Shown here: positions 1 through 5,766 of the stretch, piece after piece
How the letters are laid out: every line of letters begins with the position of its first letter
Position numbering within the stretch: the stretch's first letter is position 1
Assembly: GCA_015062715.1 (NCBI GenBank)
Contig: SUUD01000051.1
Coordinates: 1 to 10,138 of the forward strand
Length of the DNA: 10,138 nucleotides
Direction: 5' to 3'
DNA from: Olsenella sp.
GTDB lineage: Bacteria > Actinomycetota > Coriobacteriia > Coriobacteriales > Atopobiaceae
The notes under the pieces: generated by a model
Told to the model about the DNA's origin: nothing
The model's database searches: none
Seen by the model: the letters and a program-made list of their open reading frames with translations, nothing else
Position numbers and translations under genes: made by a program

Positions 1-83
1 ACCGTCCCCCATGTCACCATCACCACCCGTCCCCCATGCCACCAAAACCTGACAGGCGGAACCGTCCCCGATGTCACCATCGG
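1..83. repeat. degenerate copies of an interspersed REP-like repeat
   Basis: Three related segments follow each other: about 1-19 and 25-44 share the core CCGTCCCCCATG, and 45-80 is a fuller copy that starts AAACCTGACA and continues GGAACCGTCCCC, then ATGTCACC. The same unit occurs twice, nearly perfectly, at 6391-6479. The segment 68-83 can form a small stem-loop (CCGATG at 68-73 with CATCGG at 78-83, loop TCAC). It lies just after the stop codon of the last gene of the minus-strand operon. The element is probably cut by the window edge. Similar repeats are known as REP elements moved by REP-associated tyrosine transposases; that link is my inference, and no transposase is in the window. Confidence 0.75.
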
Positions 84-92
84 CCCGGCGCG

Positions 93-1061
93 CTACCAGT
101 CGAAGCCCTCGCGGTCGGCAAAGGCCTTTGCGGCGTCGACGAAGCCCGGCTGGGACGATGCCCAGTTGATGAAGTCGGGCGAGTCCACCACGATGGGGTC
201 TGCCTCGTGGACGGCGAGCACCGCCTCCTCGAAGCTTCCGGGCTCGTACGTGGGGCGGTCGGGCAGGTACGACTCGACAAAGATGGGGCGCAGGAGGGCA
301 TAGGCGCCACCGCGGCACTGCGTGGCCAGGCCCATGAGGGCGCGGCGCGCGGCGGGGAGCCGGTCGAGCTTGTAGAGCAGCAAGGCGTTGCCCAGGTAGT
401 ACCAGGCATCCTCCTCGTGGCGCCGCGCGATGAGGTAGAAGCGGTCCTCGTTCTCCAGGCGCACGCAGGCAAGCGCAAGCGTCTGGTGCGCGCCCAGCTC
501 GTCGCCGGGGCACAGCTCGAGGAGCTCCTCGCAGACGCCGATGGCCATGGCGTAGCGGGCGGTCTCCATGAACATGCGCGCAATGGCGGCCATGAGGCGC
601 AGGCGGGGGCGCAGGAAGACGTCGTCCCAGGCGGACCCGCCCATCATGACGTCCATGGACGGCATCAGCATCTCCAGGCCGTCATCGATGTCGAGGAGCT
701 CCGAGAGGATCTCGTCGGGGCCAAGCGAGGACATGAGGACGGCGATGGTCCGCGCGTCCAGGCATGCCGGGCACTCCTCGCCGATGCGCCTGCACGTCTC
801 GGCCATGGACTGGCGGCGCTCCTCGGCATGGGCGGCGTAGGCGTCGTCGTCGAGCAGGTCATCGTTGCCGAGGTCGCGCTCGAAGCGCGCGATGGCGTCG
901 GCAAGCTCGAGGAACGCCTTCTCCTCGGGGTGCGTCGCGAAGGACTCGGGGTCCTTCGTGACGGCGGCGAGCAGCTCGACGAAGCCCTGGTCGGACAGCT
1001 TGCCGTGCGCCTGCTCGTGCCTGCGGGCGCACCTGAGGTACAGCTCGTCAAAGGCCCTCAT
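93..1061 (-). CDS. unrecognised TPR-like helical-repeat protein (322 aa), third gene of the murE operon
   Basis: I do not recognise a named family. The 322-residue protein is acidic, probably cytoplasmic (no signal peptide or membrane segment) and almost all helical. Residues about 168-265 have the A-x-E-x-L-L-E-L-x-P-x-D pattern of tetratricopeptide-like repeats (EELLELCPGD at 178-187), then RLENED, then an EEDAWYYLGNALLLYK helix and AARRAL. The arrangement recalls the TPR region of ST7-like proteins, but only by pattern. The C-terminus has an NWASSQ segment near 299-304. The upstream neighbour shows the same order of motifs (LLELDPND, KLED, REDAW, YKRRD, WIASQ), so the two look like diverged tandem duplicates. 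The start ATG overlaps the upstream stop by 4 nt (ATGA), and GGAGGTG lies just before it, so the genes are translationally coupled. The likely role is protein-protein contact; a specific function cannot be read. Confidence 0.85.
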   Translation of the reverse strand: MRAFDELYLRCARRHEQAHGKLSDQGFVELLAAVTKDPESFATHPEEKAFLELADAIARFERDLGNDDLLDDDAYAAHAEERRQSMAETCRRIGEECPACLDARTIAVLMSSLGPDEILSELLDIDDGLEMLMPSMDVMMGGSAWDDVFLRPRLRLMAAIARMFMETARYAMAIGVCEELLELCPGDELGAHQTLALACVRLENEDRFYLIARRHEEDAWYYLGNALLLYKLDRLPAARRALMGLATQCRGGAYALLRPIFVESYLPDRPTYEPGSFEEAVLAVHEADPIVVDSPDFINWASSQPGFVDAAKAFADREGFDW

Positions 1062-2095
1062 CGCGCACCTCCGCTGCGGGCGGCGTCATAGGCGGCGTCG
1101 GCGCGGGCGCCTGCCACGACGTCCTCCTGCGACGCGATCCAGCCGCCCAGGGGGCCGCGCTCCTCGGTGTAGCGCCCCTCCTGAAGGAGGACCGCCCCCT
1201 CGCTCACGGCGAGGATGAGCTCGTCCTCGCTGAAGGGTGCGCAGGCAAGCCGCGAGAACACGCCGTCGACCAGCTCGTCCTGGCGGGAGAGGGCAAGGGC
1301 GGCGTGCGGGTAGGTGTCGATGAGGGTCGCGATGTGCTTGCGGGCGTCGTCGAAGTCACGGCGCTTGTACGCGAGCGCGAGGCGCGCGAGCAGCAGCCAG
1401 GCGTCCTCGCGGGCGCCGCCAATCGTGCGCGCACGCTTGGCGACCGACTCGATTCCCGCGGCATCCTCGAGCTTCGCATAGGCGTAGGCGCAGGTGAAGC
1501 GGGCGTCGGAGGTGTCGTTCGGGTCGAGCTCGAGCAGCTGCTCGGAGAGCTCGACGGCCTTGCGATAGCGGCCGCACACCAGCGCCTTGGTCGCCTGGGT
1601 GGAAAGCCAGCGCAGGTAGGGGCGCATGGCGAGCTCGCCGGCAAGCGTCGCCTGCTCGCCGGTGGGCAGCTCGGAGGTCGCCTCGCGGCGCCAGCGCTCG
1701 CAGTCGCGGCGCACGCGCTCCGACCCGTCGGTGAGGAAGCGGTAGTAGCCCTCGAAGCCCTGGCTGCGGGCGGCCGCGAGCATGCGGCGGGCGTCGTGGC
1801 ACGAGCTGTCGAGCTCGATGGCCTCCTCGAGCTTCTCCTCGGCATCGTGCACGAGGCGATCGACCGCCTCGTCGGGGGCGAAGGGCAGCTCGTAGTCGAT
1901 GAGGACGGTCGCCTCGGCGACCAAGTGGAACGCGCGGTCCGCATCGGACTGCGGCAGGGCGTCGCGGTTCTGGGCGTAGCGGCGGCCAAACCCCGCGTAG
2001 GCGCGGGCCGTCGAGAAGGCGTCGAGGTCGTTGACCGTGCGCGCGAAGCGCAGGCCCAGCCGCTGGTAGTCCTCGAAGCGAGGGTCGTACGACAT
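1058..2095 (-). CDS. unrecognised TPR-like helical-repeat protein (345 aa), second gene of the murE operon
   Basis: This is a 345-residue soluble, mostly helical protein of unknown function. Two stretches look like TPR helices: about 84-110 (AEEKLEEAIELD, then DARRMLAAA) and about 175-268 (YRKAVELSEQLLELDPND, AYAYAKLED, REDAWLLLARLALAYK, DDARKHIATLIDTYP). A WIASQ segment at about 319-323 has a counterpart (WASSQ) in the next gene, which supports an origin by tandem duplication. There is no catalytic motif, signal peptide or membrane segment. The start ATG at 2095 is only 3 nt from the murE stop, and GGGAGG inside the end of murE gives a good ribosome site about 8 nt upstream. Its expression is therefore tied to murE, and a link to peptidoglycan precursor synthesis is a reasonable guess but is not shown by the sequence. 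Confidence 0.85.
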   Translation of the reverse strand: MSYDPRFEDYQRLGLRFARTVNDLDAFSTARAYAGFGRRYAQNRDALPQSDADRAFHLVAEATVLIDYELPFAPDEAVDRLVHDAEEKLEEAIELDSSCHDARRMLAAARSQGFEGYYRFLTDGSERVRRDCERWRREATSELPTGEQATLAGELAMRPYLRWLSTQATKALVCGRYRKAVELSEQLLELDPNDTSDARFTCAYAYAKLEDAAGIESVAKRARTIGGAREDAWLLLARLALAYKRRDFDDARKHIATLIDTYPHAALALSRQDELVDGVFSRLACAPFSEDELILAVSEGAVLLQEGRYTEERGPLGGWIASQEDVVAGARADAAYDAARSGGAR

Positions 2096-2098
2096 GGC

Positions 2099-3646
2099 TC
2101 ACGCCTCCCTTCCGCCGAGCTCGATGATCGCAGAGGTGAACACGTCGCCGTCAGGCTCCATGGGAAGGAACTCGTCACCCACGTGCTGGCGCGTCTCGTC
2201 GCCCTTGGCGAGCAGGCACACGAGCCAGTCCTCGCCCGACGCGAGGGCCAGGCGTACGACCTCGCGGATTGCCTCGGTGCGGTCGGGGATGACCAGGTAG
2301 TCCTGGCCGGCGGGCGTGTTGGCCGCCATCTCCGCGCAGATGTCCTCGACGCGCTCGTGGGCGGGGTCCTCGGCGGTGTAGACGAGCAGGTCGGCCCATT
2401 TGGCGGCCTCGTCGGGGAGCTCCCGGCGCCGCTCCTGTGCCTTGTCGCCCGGCGCGCCCATGACGACGGCGATCCTCCTGCCGGGGAACTCCGTGGTCAC
2501 CGACGAGAAGAAGCGCTGGTAGGAGAGGCGGTTGTGGGCATAGTCGACGATGCCGAGCACGTGCTCGGTGCTCGAGCGGAGCAGCTCCATGCGGCCGGGG
2601 ACGGAGCAGCGCAGCAGTCCCTCGCGCACCTGGTCCTGCGGTATCCCCAGCACCTCGCACAGGGCGATGGCGCACAGGGCGTTGTCGACGTTGAACAGGC
2701 CCGCCATGCCGACGCTCACCTTGGCGGTCCAGCTGGGGGTGTGCGCGACGAAGTCGGTGAAGCCGAAGCCCGGCTCGATGCCCTCGGCCCACACGTCCGC
2801 GTCGTGGCGCGTGGCCGAGAAGGTCAGGAGGCGCCCGCAGCGCGCGGCCGCGTCCATGACCCGGTCGAGCAGCTCGGTGTCGAGGTTCACGACGGCGACC
2901 TCGGTGTGGTCGAAGATGCGCAGCTTAGAGGTGAAGTAGTCCTCGAAGTCGGGGTGCTCGACGGGGGAGATGTGGTCGCGGCCGATGTTGAGGAAGGCGC
3001 CGGCGGCGAGGTGCAGCCCATCCACGCGGCCATACTTGAGGCCGTGGCTCGAGACCTCCATGACCATGGGCACGTGGTGGGAGTCGCGTGCGTTGGCCAG
3101 GTGGCGCCACAGGTCGGGGGCCTCGGGGGTGGTGTTGTGGCTCTCCTCGCGCTCGATGCCGTCGTAGGTCTCGATCGAGCCAATGACGGATGCGCGGGAG
3201 TACGGCTCGCCGGCGTCGATGATGGAGCGCAGCATGTAGGCGACCGTCGACTTTCCCTTGGTGCCGGTCATGCCGATGACGTCGATGTCGAGGTCGGGAT
3301 GACCGAACGCCTCGGCCGAGACGACCGACATGGCGCGGCGCACGTCGCTCACGACAAGGGCCGGCACCTCGTCGGCGATGGGGGCGAGTCCCTCTGCCGC
3401 GGTCTCGTCGCAGAGGTAGGCGACGGCCCCGGCCTCAAGGGCGCCCTCGAGGTAGGCAGGCCGGAAGGCCGCGCCCTTGCAGCAGAATACGTCGCCCGCC
3501 CGCACGGCGCGCGAGTCGCAGGCCGCCCCGGTGATGGGAAGGTCGTCGTGGGCGGGGGTGCTGGCCACCAGGATGCCCTCGTCGGAGAGCAGCCTCGCAA
3601 GCGTGCCGAAGCTGGTGGCGTGGGTGGTGTTCTCGTTCGTGTCCAT
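2099..3646 (-). CDS. murE: MurE-type Mur ligase (UDP-MurNAc-L-Ala-D-Glu:diamino acid ligase), probably not DAP-specific
   Basis: This is a cytoplasmic Mur ligase of 515 aa (MurE is usually about 480-510) that uses ATP to add the third residue of the peptidoglycan stem peptide. Visible motifs: the N-terminal UDP-binding region with CDSRAVRAGDVF (43-54); the ATP P-loop GTKGKST (128-134); NTTPEAPDLW (171-180); MEVSSHGLKYGR (196-207); the lysine in FTSKLRIF (K241) at the place of the carbamylated lysine; NVDNALCAIA (319-328); DYAHNRLSY (368-376); and AKGDETRQ near the C-terminus (480-487). The substrate motif DNPR of DAP-adding enzymes reads EDPA (427-430), closer to the DNPA of lysine-adding MurE, so lysine or ornithine is the likelier substrate. 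A MurE-like paralogue with another role cannot be excluded without the rest of the genome. No Shine-Dalgarno lies before the ATG, and the message appears to be leaderless. It is the first gene of a three-gene operon. Confidence 0.9.
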   Translation of the reverse strand: MDTNENTTHATSFGTLARLLSDEGILVASTPAHDDLPITGAACDSRAVRAGDVFCCKGAAFRPAYLEGALEAGAVAYLCDETAAEGLAPIADEVPALVVSDVRRAMSVVSAEAFGHPDLDIDVIGMTGTKGKSTVAYMLRSIIDAGEPYSRASVIGSIETYDGIEREESHNTTPEAPDLWRHLANARDSHHVPMVMEVSSHGLKYGRVDGLHLAAGAFLNIGRDHISPVEHPDFEDYFTSKLRIFDHTEVAVVNLDTELLDRVMDAAARCGRLLTFSATRHDADVWAEGIEPGFGFTDFVAHTPSWTAKVSVGMAGLFNVDNALCAIALCEVLGIPQDQVREGLLRCSVPGRMELLRSSTEHVLGIVDYAHNRLSYQRFFSSVTTEFPGRRIAVVMGAPGDKAQERRRELPDEAAKWADLLVYTAEDPAHERVEDICAEMAANTPAGQDYLVIPDRTEAIREVVRLALASGEDWLVCLLAKGDETRQHVGDEFLPMEPDGDVFTSAIIELGGREA

Positions 3647-3653
3647 GCCGTTC

Positions 3654-3659
3654 AGTATA
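3654..3659 (-). promoter_or_regulatory. -10 box of a probable leaderless murE promoter
   Basis: On the minus strand a TATACT hexamer, one base from the consensus TATAAT, ends 7 nt before the murE ATG (A at 3646). Transcription normally starts 6-7 nt after the -10 box, which puts the first transcribed base at or next to the A of ATG. The intervening GAACGGC has no Shine-Dalgarno, in line with a leaderless message. I see no good -35 box (CACCGG or neighbours at 16-18 nt spacing). Confidence 0.55.
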
Positions 3660-3700
3660 CGAGTGTCGGCGCGTGGCCGGTGCGGTCACGTCCCCGCCTG

Positions 3701-3709
3701 TGATAAGAT
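3701..3709 (+). promoter_or_regulatory. extended -10 promoter of tRNA-Val
   Basis: TGATAAGAT is an extended -10 element (TG, one base, then TAAGAT) that ends 14 nt before the mature tRNA 5' end, so transcription should start near 3716. The -35 region (about 3681-3688, TGCGGTCA) is weak, which is usual when the extended -10 TG is present. The murE promoter diverges from the same short region about 50 nt away. Confidence 0.55.
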
Positions 3710-3723
3710 GCACACGCTCGTGC

Positions 3724-3799
3724 GGGCGATTGGCGCAGGGGCTAGCGCAGATCCCTTACAAGGATAAGGTCGGGGGTTCGAATCCCTCATCGCCCACCA
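3724..3799 (+). tRNA. tRNA-Val, anticodon UAC
   Basis: The cloverleaf can be folded by hand: acceptor GGGCGAT (3724-3730) with ATCGCCC (3789-3795), discriminator A, and an encoded CCA tail (3797-3799). The D arm pairs GCGC with GCGC around an 8-nt loop. The anticodon loop CTTACAA gives anticodon TAC, which reads GUA valine codons. The T arm is GGGGG/CCCTC with loop TTCGAAT. The first anticodon-stem pair (27-43) is a G-A mismatch; the other four pair. The mature body without CCA is 73 nt. Confidence 0.96.
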
Positions 3800-3811
3800 C
3801 CAGATGCCTTG

Positions 3812-3876
3812 GTCCCCTCCGTTTCTGCCTCGGGAGCGCTCTTCGAGAAAGCTCCCAGGTCAGGGACGGAGGGGAC
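3812..3876. repeat. 65-nt imperfect inverted repeat downstream of tRNA-Val
   Basis: The outer arms GTCCCCTCCGT (3812-3822) and ACGGAGGGGAC (3866-3876) are perfect 11-bp complements. The inner arms GGGAGC (3832-3837) and GCTCCC (3851-3856) pair around a 13-nt loop, and the sequence between them pairs with a few mismatches and G-T wobbles. No T-run follows, so it is not a standard terminator on either strand. It could end or protect the tRNA transcript, or be a copy of a dispersed palindromic element. The right arm can also form a competing 6-bp hairpin (GACGGA at 3865-3870 with TCCGTC at 3878-3883). Confidence 0.7.
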
Positions 3877-3953
3877 GTCCGTCAGGGGTACTCGTGTGGC
3901 AGGGGGCCTGGCGCCATCTTCCGCGTTTGCGCAGGGCCTTCACGCGTGCGTCG

Positions 3954-3959
3954 TACAAT
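3954..3959 (+). promoter_or_regulatory. candidate -10 box of the murI-rph-rdgB operon
   Basis: TACAAT lies 35 nt before the murI start, giving a predicted transcript start near 3966 and a leader of about 29 nt that contains the ribosome site AAAGGCGAG (3981-3989). No convincing -35 box is seen at 16-18 nt spacing; TTGCGC at 3927-3932 is too far (21 nt). The call rests on the -10 match and its position. Confidence 0.4.
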
Positions 3960-3994
3960 GATGCCTCACGCGACCATTCGAAAGGCGAGTAGCA

Positions 3995-4924
3995 ATGCAC
4001 ACCTCAGACAAGCCCATCGGCGTCTTCGACTCGGGCCTCGGCGGGCTCACCGTCGCCCGGGCCATCGTAAGCTCGCTGCCCGACGAGAGCCTCTGCTACG
4101 TGGGCGACACCAAGCGCTGCCCCTATGGGCCCCGACCCCAGGAGGAGGTCCGCCTCTTCGTGAGGCAGGTCGGCGCCTGGCTCGAGCGACGCGACGTCAA
4201 GCTCATGGTCATCGCCTGCAACACGGCGACCGCGGCGGGCCTCGACGTCCTGCAGCGCTCCTTCGACATCCCGGTCATCGGCGTCATCGAGCCCGGGGCC
4301 CGCGCCGCCGTCCAGGCCACGCGGTCGCGGCGGGTGGGCGTGCTCGCGACCGAGGGCACCGTCGCGTCGGGCTCCTACGAGCGCGCCATCCACATGCTCG
4401 ACGCCGGCGTCCGCGTTACGCAGGCCCCGGCGCCCGCCCTCGTCGACATCGTCGAGCGGGAGCTCGCCGAGGGCTCCCACCTGCACCAGGACTGGATGCG
4501 CAACCGCGAGATCTTCGACACGCCCGAGGTGCGCTCCGCGGTCGCCCGGTGCGTCGAGCCGCTCCTGGGCAAGGGCATCGACACGGTGGTCCTCGGCTGC
4601 ACGCACTTTCCGCTGCTCGCCCGCCAGATTCGCGAGGCCATGGGCGGCGACGTGCGCATCGTGAGCTCGGCGGAGGAGACCTGCCGCGAGGTCCGCGAGA
4701 TCCTCGAGCGCAGGGAGGAGCTCTCCAACCCCGAGAGCGTCGAGCGCGGCGTGGGCGACGAGCCCAGCTACCGCTTCGCGACCACCTCCGACGACATCAC
4801 GTCGTTCGCGGTCGCGGGGCGCTTCATCTTCGGCCACCAGCTCGACTCCGTGGAGCACATCTCGCTCGAGGAGCTCGACTCCCTGGTCGCCACCCCCAAG
4901 GACTACCAGATTGCGGAGGACTAG
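3995..4924 (+). CDS. murI: glutamate racemase
   Basis: This cofactor-independent racemase converts L-glutamate to D-glutamate, the second residue of the peptidoglycan stem peptide, in the cytoplasm. The protein has 309 aa (family about 255-290, so slightly long at the C-terminus). Family motifs are intact: FDSGLGGLTVA (11-21) with the substrate-binding Asp12-Ser13, YVGDTKRCPYG (35-45), ACNTATA with catalytic Cys75, and GCTHFPLL with the second catalytic Cys202 and the adjacent His. The ATG is preceded by AAAGGCGAG at a suitable distance, and the first motif starts eight residues in, as usual. The stop is 4 nt before rph, so the two are co-transcribed. The murI-rph-rdgB order is common in Gram-positive bacteria. 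No missing residues were seen. Confidence 0.97.
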   Translation: MHTSDKPIGVFDSGLGGLTVARAIVSSLPDESLCYVGDTKRCPYGPRPQEEVRLFVRQVGAWLERRDVKLMVIACNTATAAGLDVLQRSFDIPVIGVIEPGARAAVQATRSRRVGVLATEGTVASGSYERAIHMLDAGVRVTQAPAPALVDIVERELAEGSHLHQDWMRNREIFDTPEVRSAVARCVEPLLGKGIDTVVLGCTHFPLLARQIREAMGGDVRIVSSAEETCREVREILERREELSNPESVERGVGDEPSYRFATTSDDITSFAVAGRFIFGHQLDSVEHISLEELDSLVATPKDYQIAED

Positions 4925-4928
4925 CACC

Positions 4929-5666
4929 ATGGCAGAGAGCTATGCGCGCGAGCGCTCGTTCGGTCGCGCCGAGGACGAGATGAGGCCGGTCACGCTCACC
5001 CGGGACGTCATGAAGAACGCCCTCGGGTCGTGCCTGGCGGAGTTTGGCGACACGCGCGTCCTGTGCTGCGCCACCATCGAGGACTCGGTTCCCGGCTGGC
5101 GCAAGAACGCCCATGCCGGCTGGGTCACCGCCGAGTACGCCATGCTCCCCGCGTCCACCTCGGTCCGCTCCAAGCGCGAGCAGAACGGGCGCAAGGGCCG
5201 TTCCATGGAGATCGAGCGCCTCATCGGCCGAAGCCTGCGCACCGTGGTCAACCTGCGTGCCCTGGGCGAGGTCACCGTGACCGTGGACTGCGACGTCATA
5301 CAGGCGGACGGCGGCACGCGCACCGCATCGGTCACCGGCGCCTGGGTGGCCCTGCACGACGCCCTCAAGCGCTGGGTCGAGGCCGGGCGCATCCCGCGCC
5401 TGCCGCTCACGGGCCAGGTGGCGGCCATCTCGATGGGCATGGTCGACGGCAGGCTCCTGCTCGACCTCGACTACCCCGAGGACAGCCACGCCGAGGTCGA
5501 CATGAACCTCGTGGGCACGGCCGACGGCGGCATCGTCGAGGTCCAGGGCACGGGCGAGCGCGTCCCCTTCGACCGCGCACGGCTCGACGCCCTGCTCGAC
5601 CTGGGACAGAAGGGCATCGCCCGGCTGGTAGAGCTCCAGCGCGAGGTCACCTGCTTCGGGGCCTAG
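4929..5666 (+). CDS. rph: ribonuclease PH
   Basis: RNase PH is a phosphorolytic 3'-5' exoribonuclease that trims the 3' ends of tRNA precursors, releasing nucleoside diphosphates; it works as a ring hexamer. The 245-aa protein (family about 238-260) matches along its length: the MRPVTLTRDV start region (18-27), AGWVTAEYAMLP (63-74), GRSMEIERLIGRSLR (90-104), CDVIQADGGTRTASVTGA (121-138) with the phosphate-binding GGTR (R131), and LDLDYPEDSHAEVDMN (178-193) with the conserved acidic residues. I chose the ATG at 4929 because GGAGGA (4915-4920) stands 8 nt upstream; an in-frame TTG at 4911 would overlap murI and lacks a ribosome site. In this window two tRNA genes encode CCA themselves, so the enzyme's role would be in trimming beyond it. 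Confidence 0.97.
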   Translation: MAESYARERSFGRAEDEMRPVTLTRDVMKNALGSCLAEFGDTRVLCCATIEDSVPGWRKNAHAGWVTAEYAMLPASTSVRSKREQNGRKGRSMEIERLIGRSLRTVVNLRALGEVTVTVDCDVIQADGGTRTASVTGAWVALHDALKRWVEAGRIPRLPLTGQVAAISMGMVDGRLLLDLDYPEDSHAEVDMNLVGTADGGIVEVQGTGERVPFDRARLDALLDLGQKGIARLVELQREVTCFGA

Positions 5667-5679
5667 GCCCGCAACCACA

Positions 5680-5750
5680 AAAGTGGGACACCCTACCCGG
5701 AGGATTTGTCCCATTTTGGGACACCCAGCCCGGAGGATTTGTCCCACTTT
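5680..5750. repeat. tandem pair of 33-bp palindromic units between rph and rdgB
   Basis: Two direct copies (5684-5716 and 5717-5749) each begin TGGGACACCC and continue CCCGGAGGATTTGTCCCA, differing at a few bases. Within each unit TGGGACA pairs with TGTCCCA, and an inner CCT/AGG stem can extend the hairpin in the first copy. The whole pair is also bounded by an 11-bp perfect inverted repeat, AAAGTGGGACA (5680-5690) and TGTCCCACTTT (5740-5750). It fills most of the 100-nt gap between rph and rdgB. This looks like an interspersed repetitive element, different in sequence from the AAACCTGACA family. No promoter is evident in the gap. Confidence 0.8.
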
Positions 5751-5766
5751 GCTTGATAGGAGTGAC

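Noticed and set aside
36..1091. A 351-codon plus-strand open frame opposite the 322-aa gene
   Set aside because: It begins inside the repeat cluster and its composition is that of an antisense shadow; the minus-strand gene has a ribosome site, operon coupling and helix-like periodicity.
1304..3703. A 799-codon open frame on the plus strand opposite the murE operon
   Set aside because: It lies exactly opposite three well-supported minus-strand genes in GC-rich DNA, where the complementary frame stays open by codon bias. Its translation is low-complexity (rich in G, A, V, R, H) without family motifs.
3724..3799. tRNA-Val as an integration (attachment) site
   Set aside because: No integrase gene, no repeated copy of the tRNA 3' end and no compositional shift are visible in the following DNA, which is ordinary murI-rph-rdgB.
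3804..3992. A 62-codon open frame between tRNA-Val and murI
   Set aside because: It spans the inverted repeat and the murI promoter, has no ribosome site, and has no protein-like composition.
4004..4930. A full-length open frame antisense to murI
   Set aside because: The plus-strand frame is an unmistakable glutamate racemase; the antisense product shows no recognisable motif.
5683..5766. An N-terminal extension of RdgB using an upstream in-frame start
   Set aside because: The extension would be encoded by the repeat pair and has no family similarity, while ATG 5767 has its own ribosome site and places the first motif where expected.
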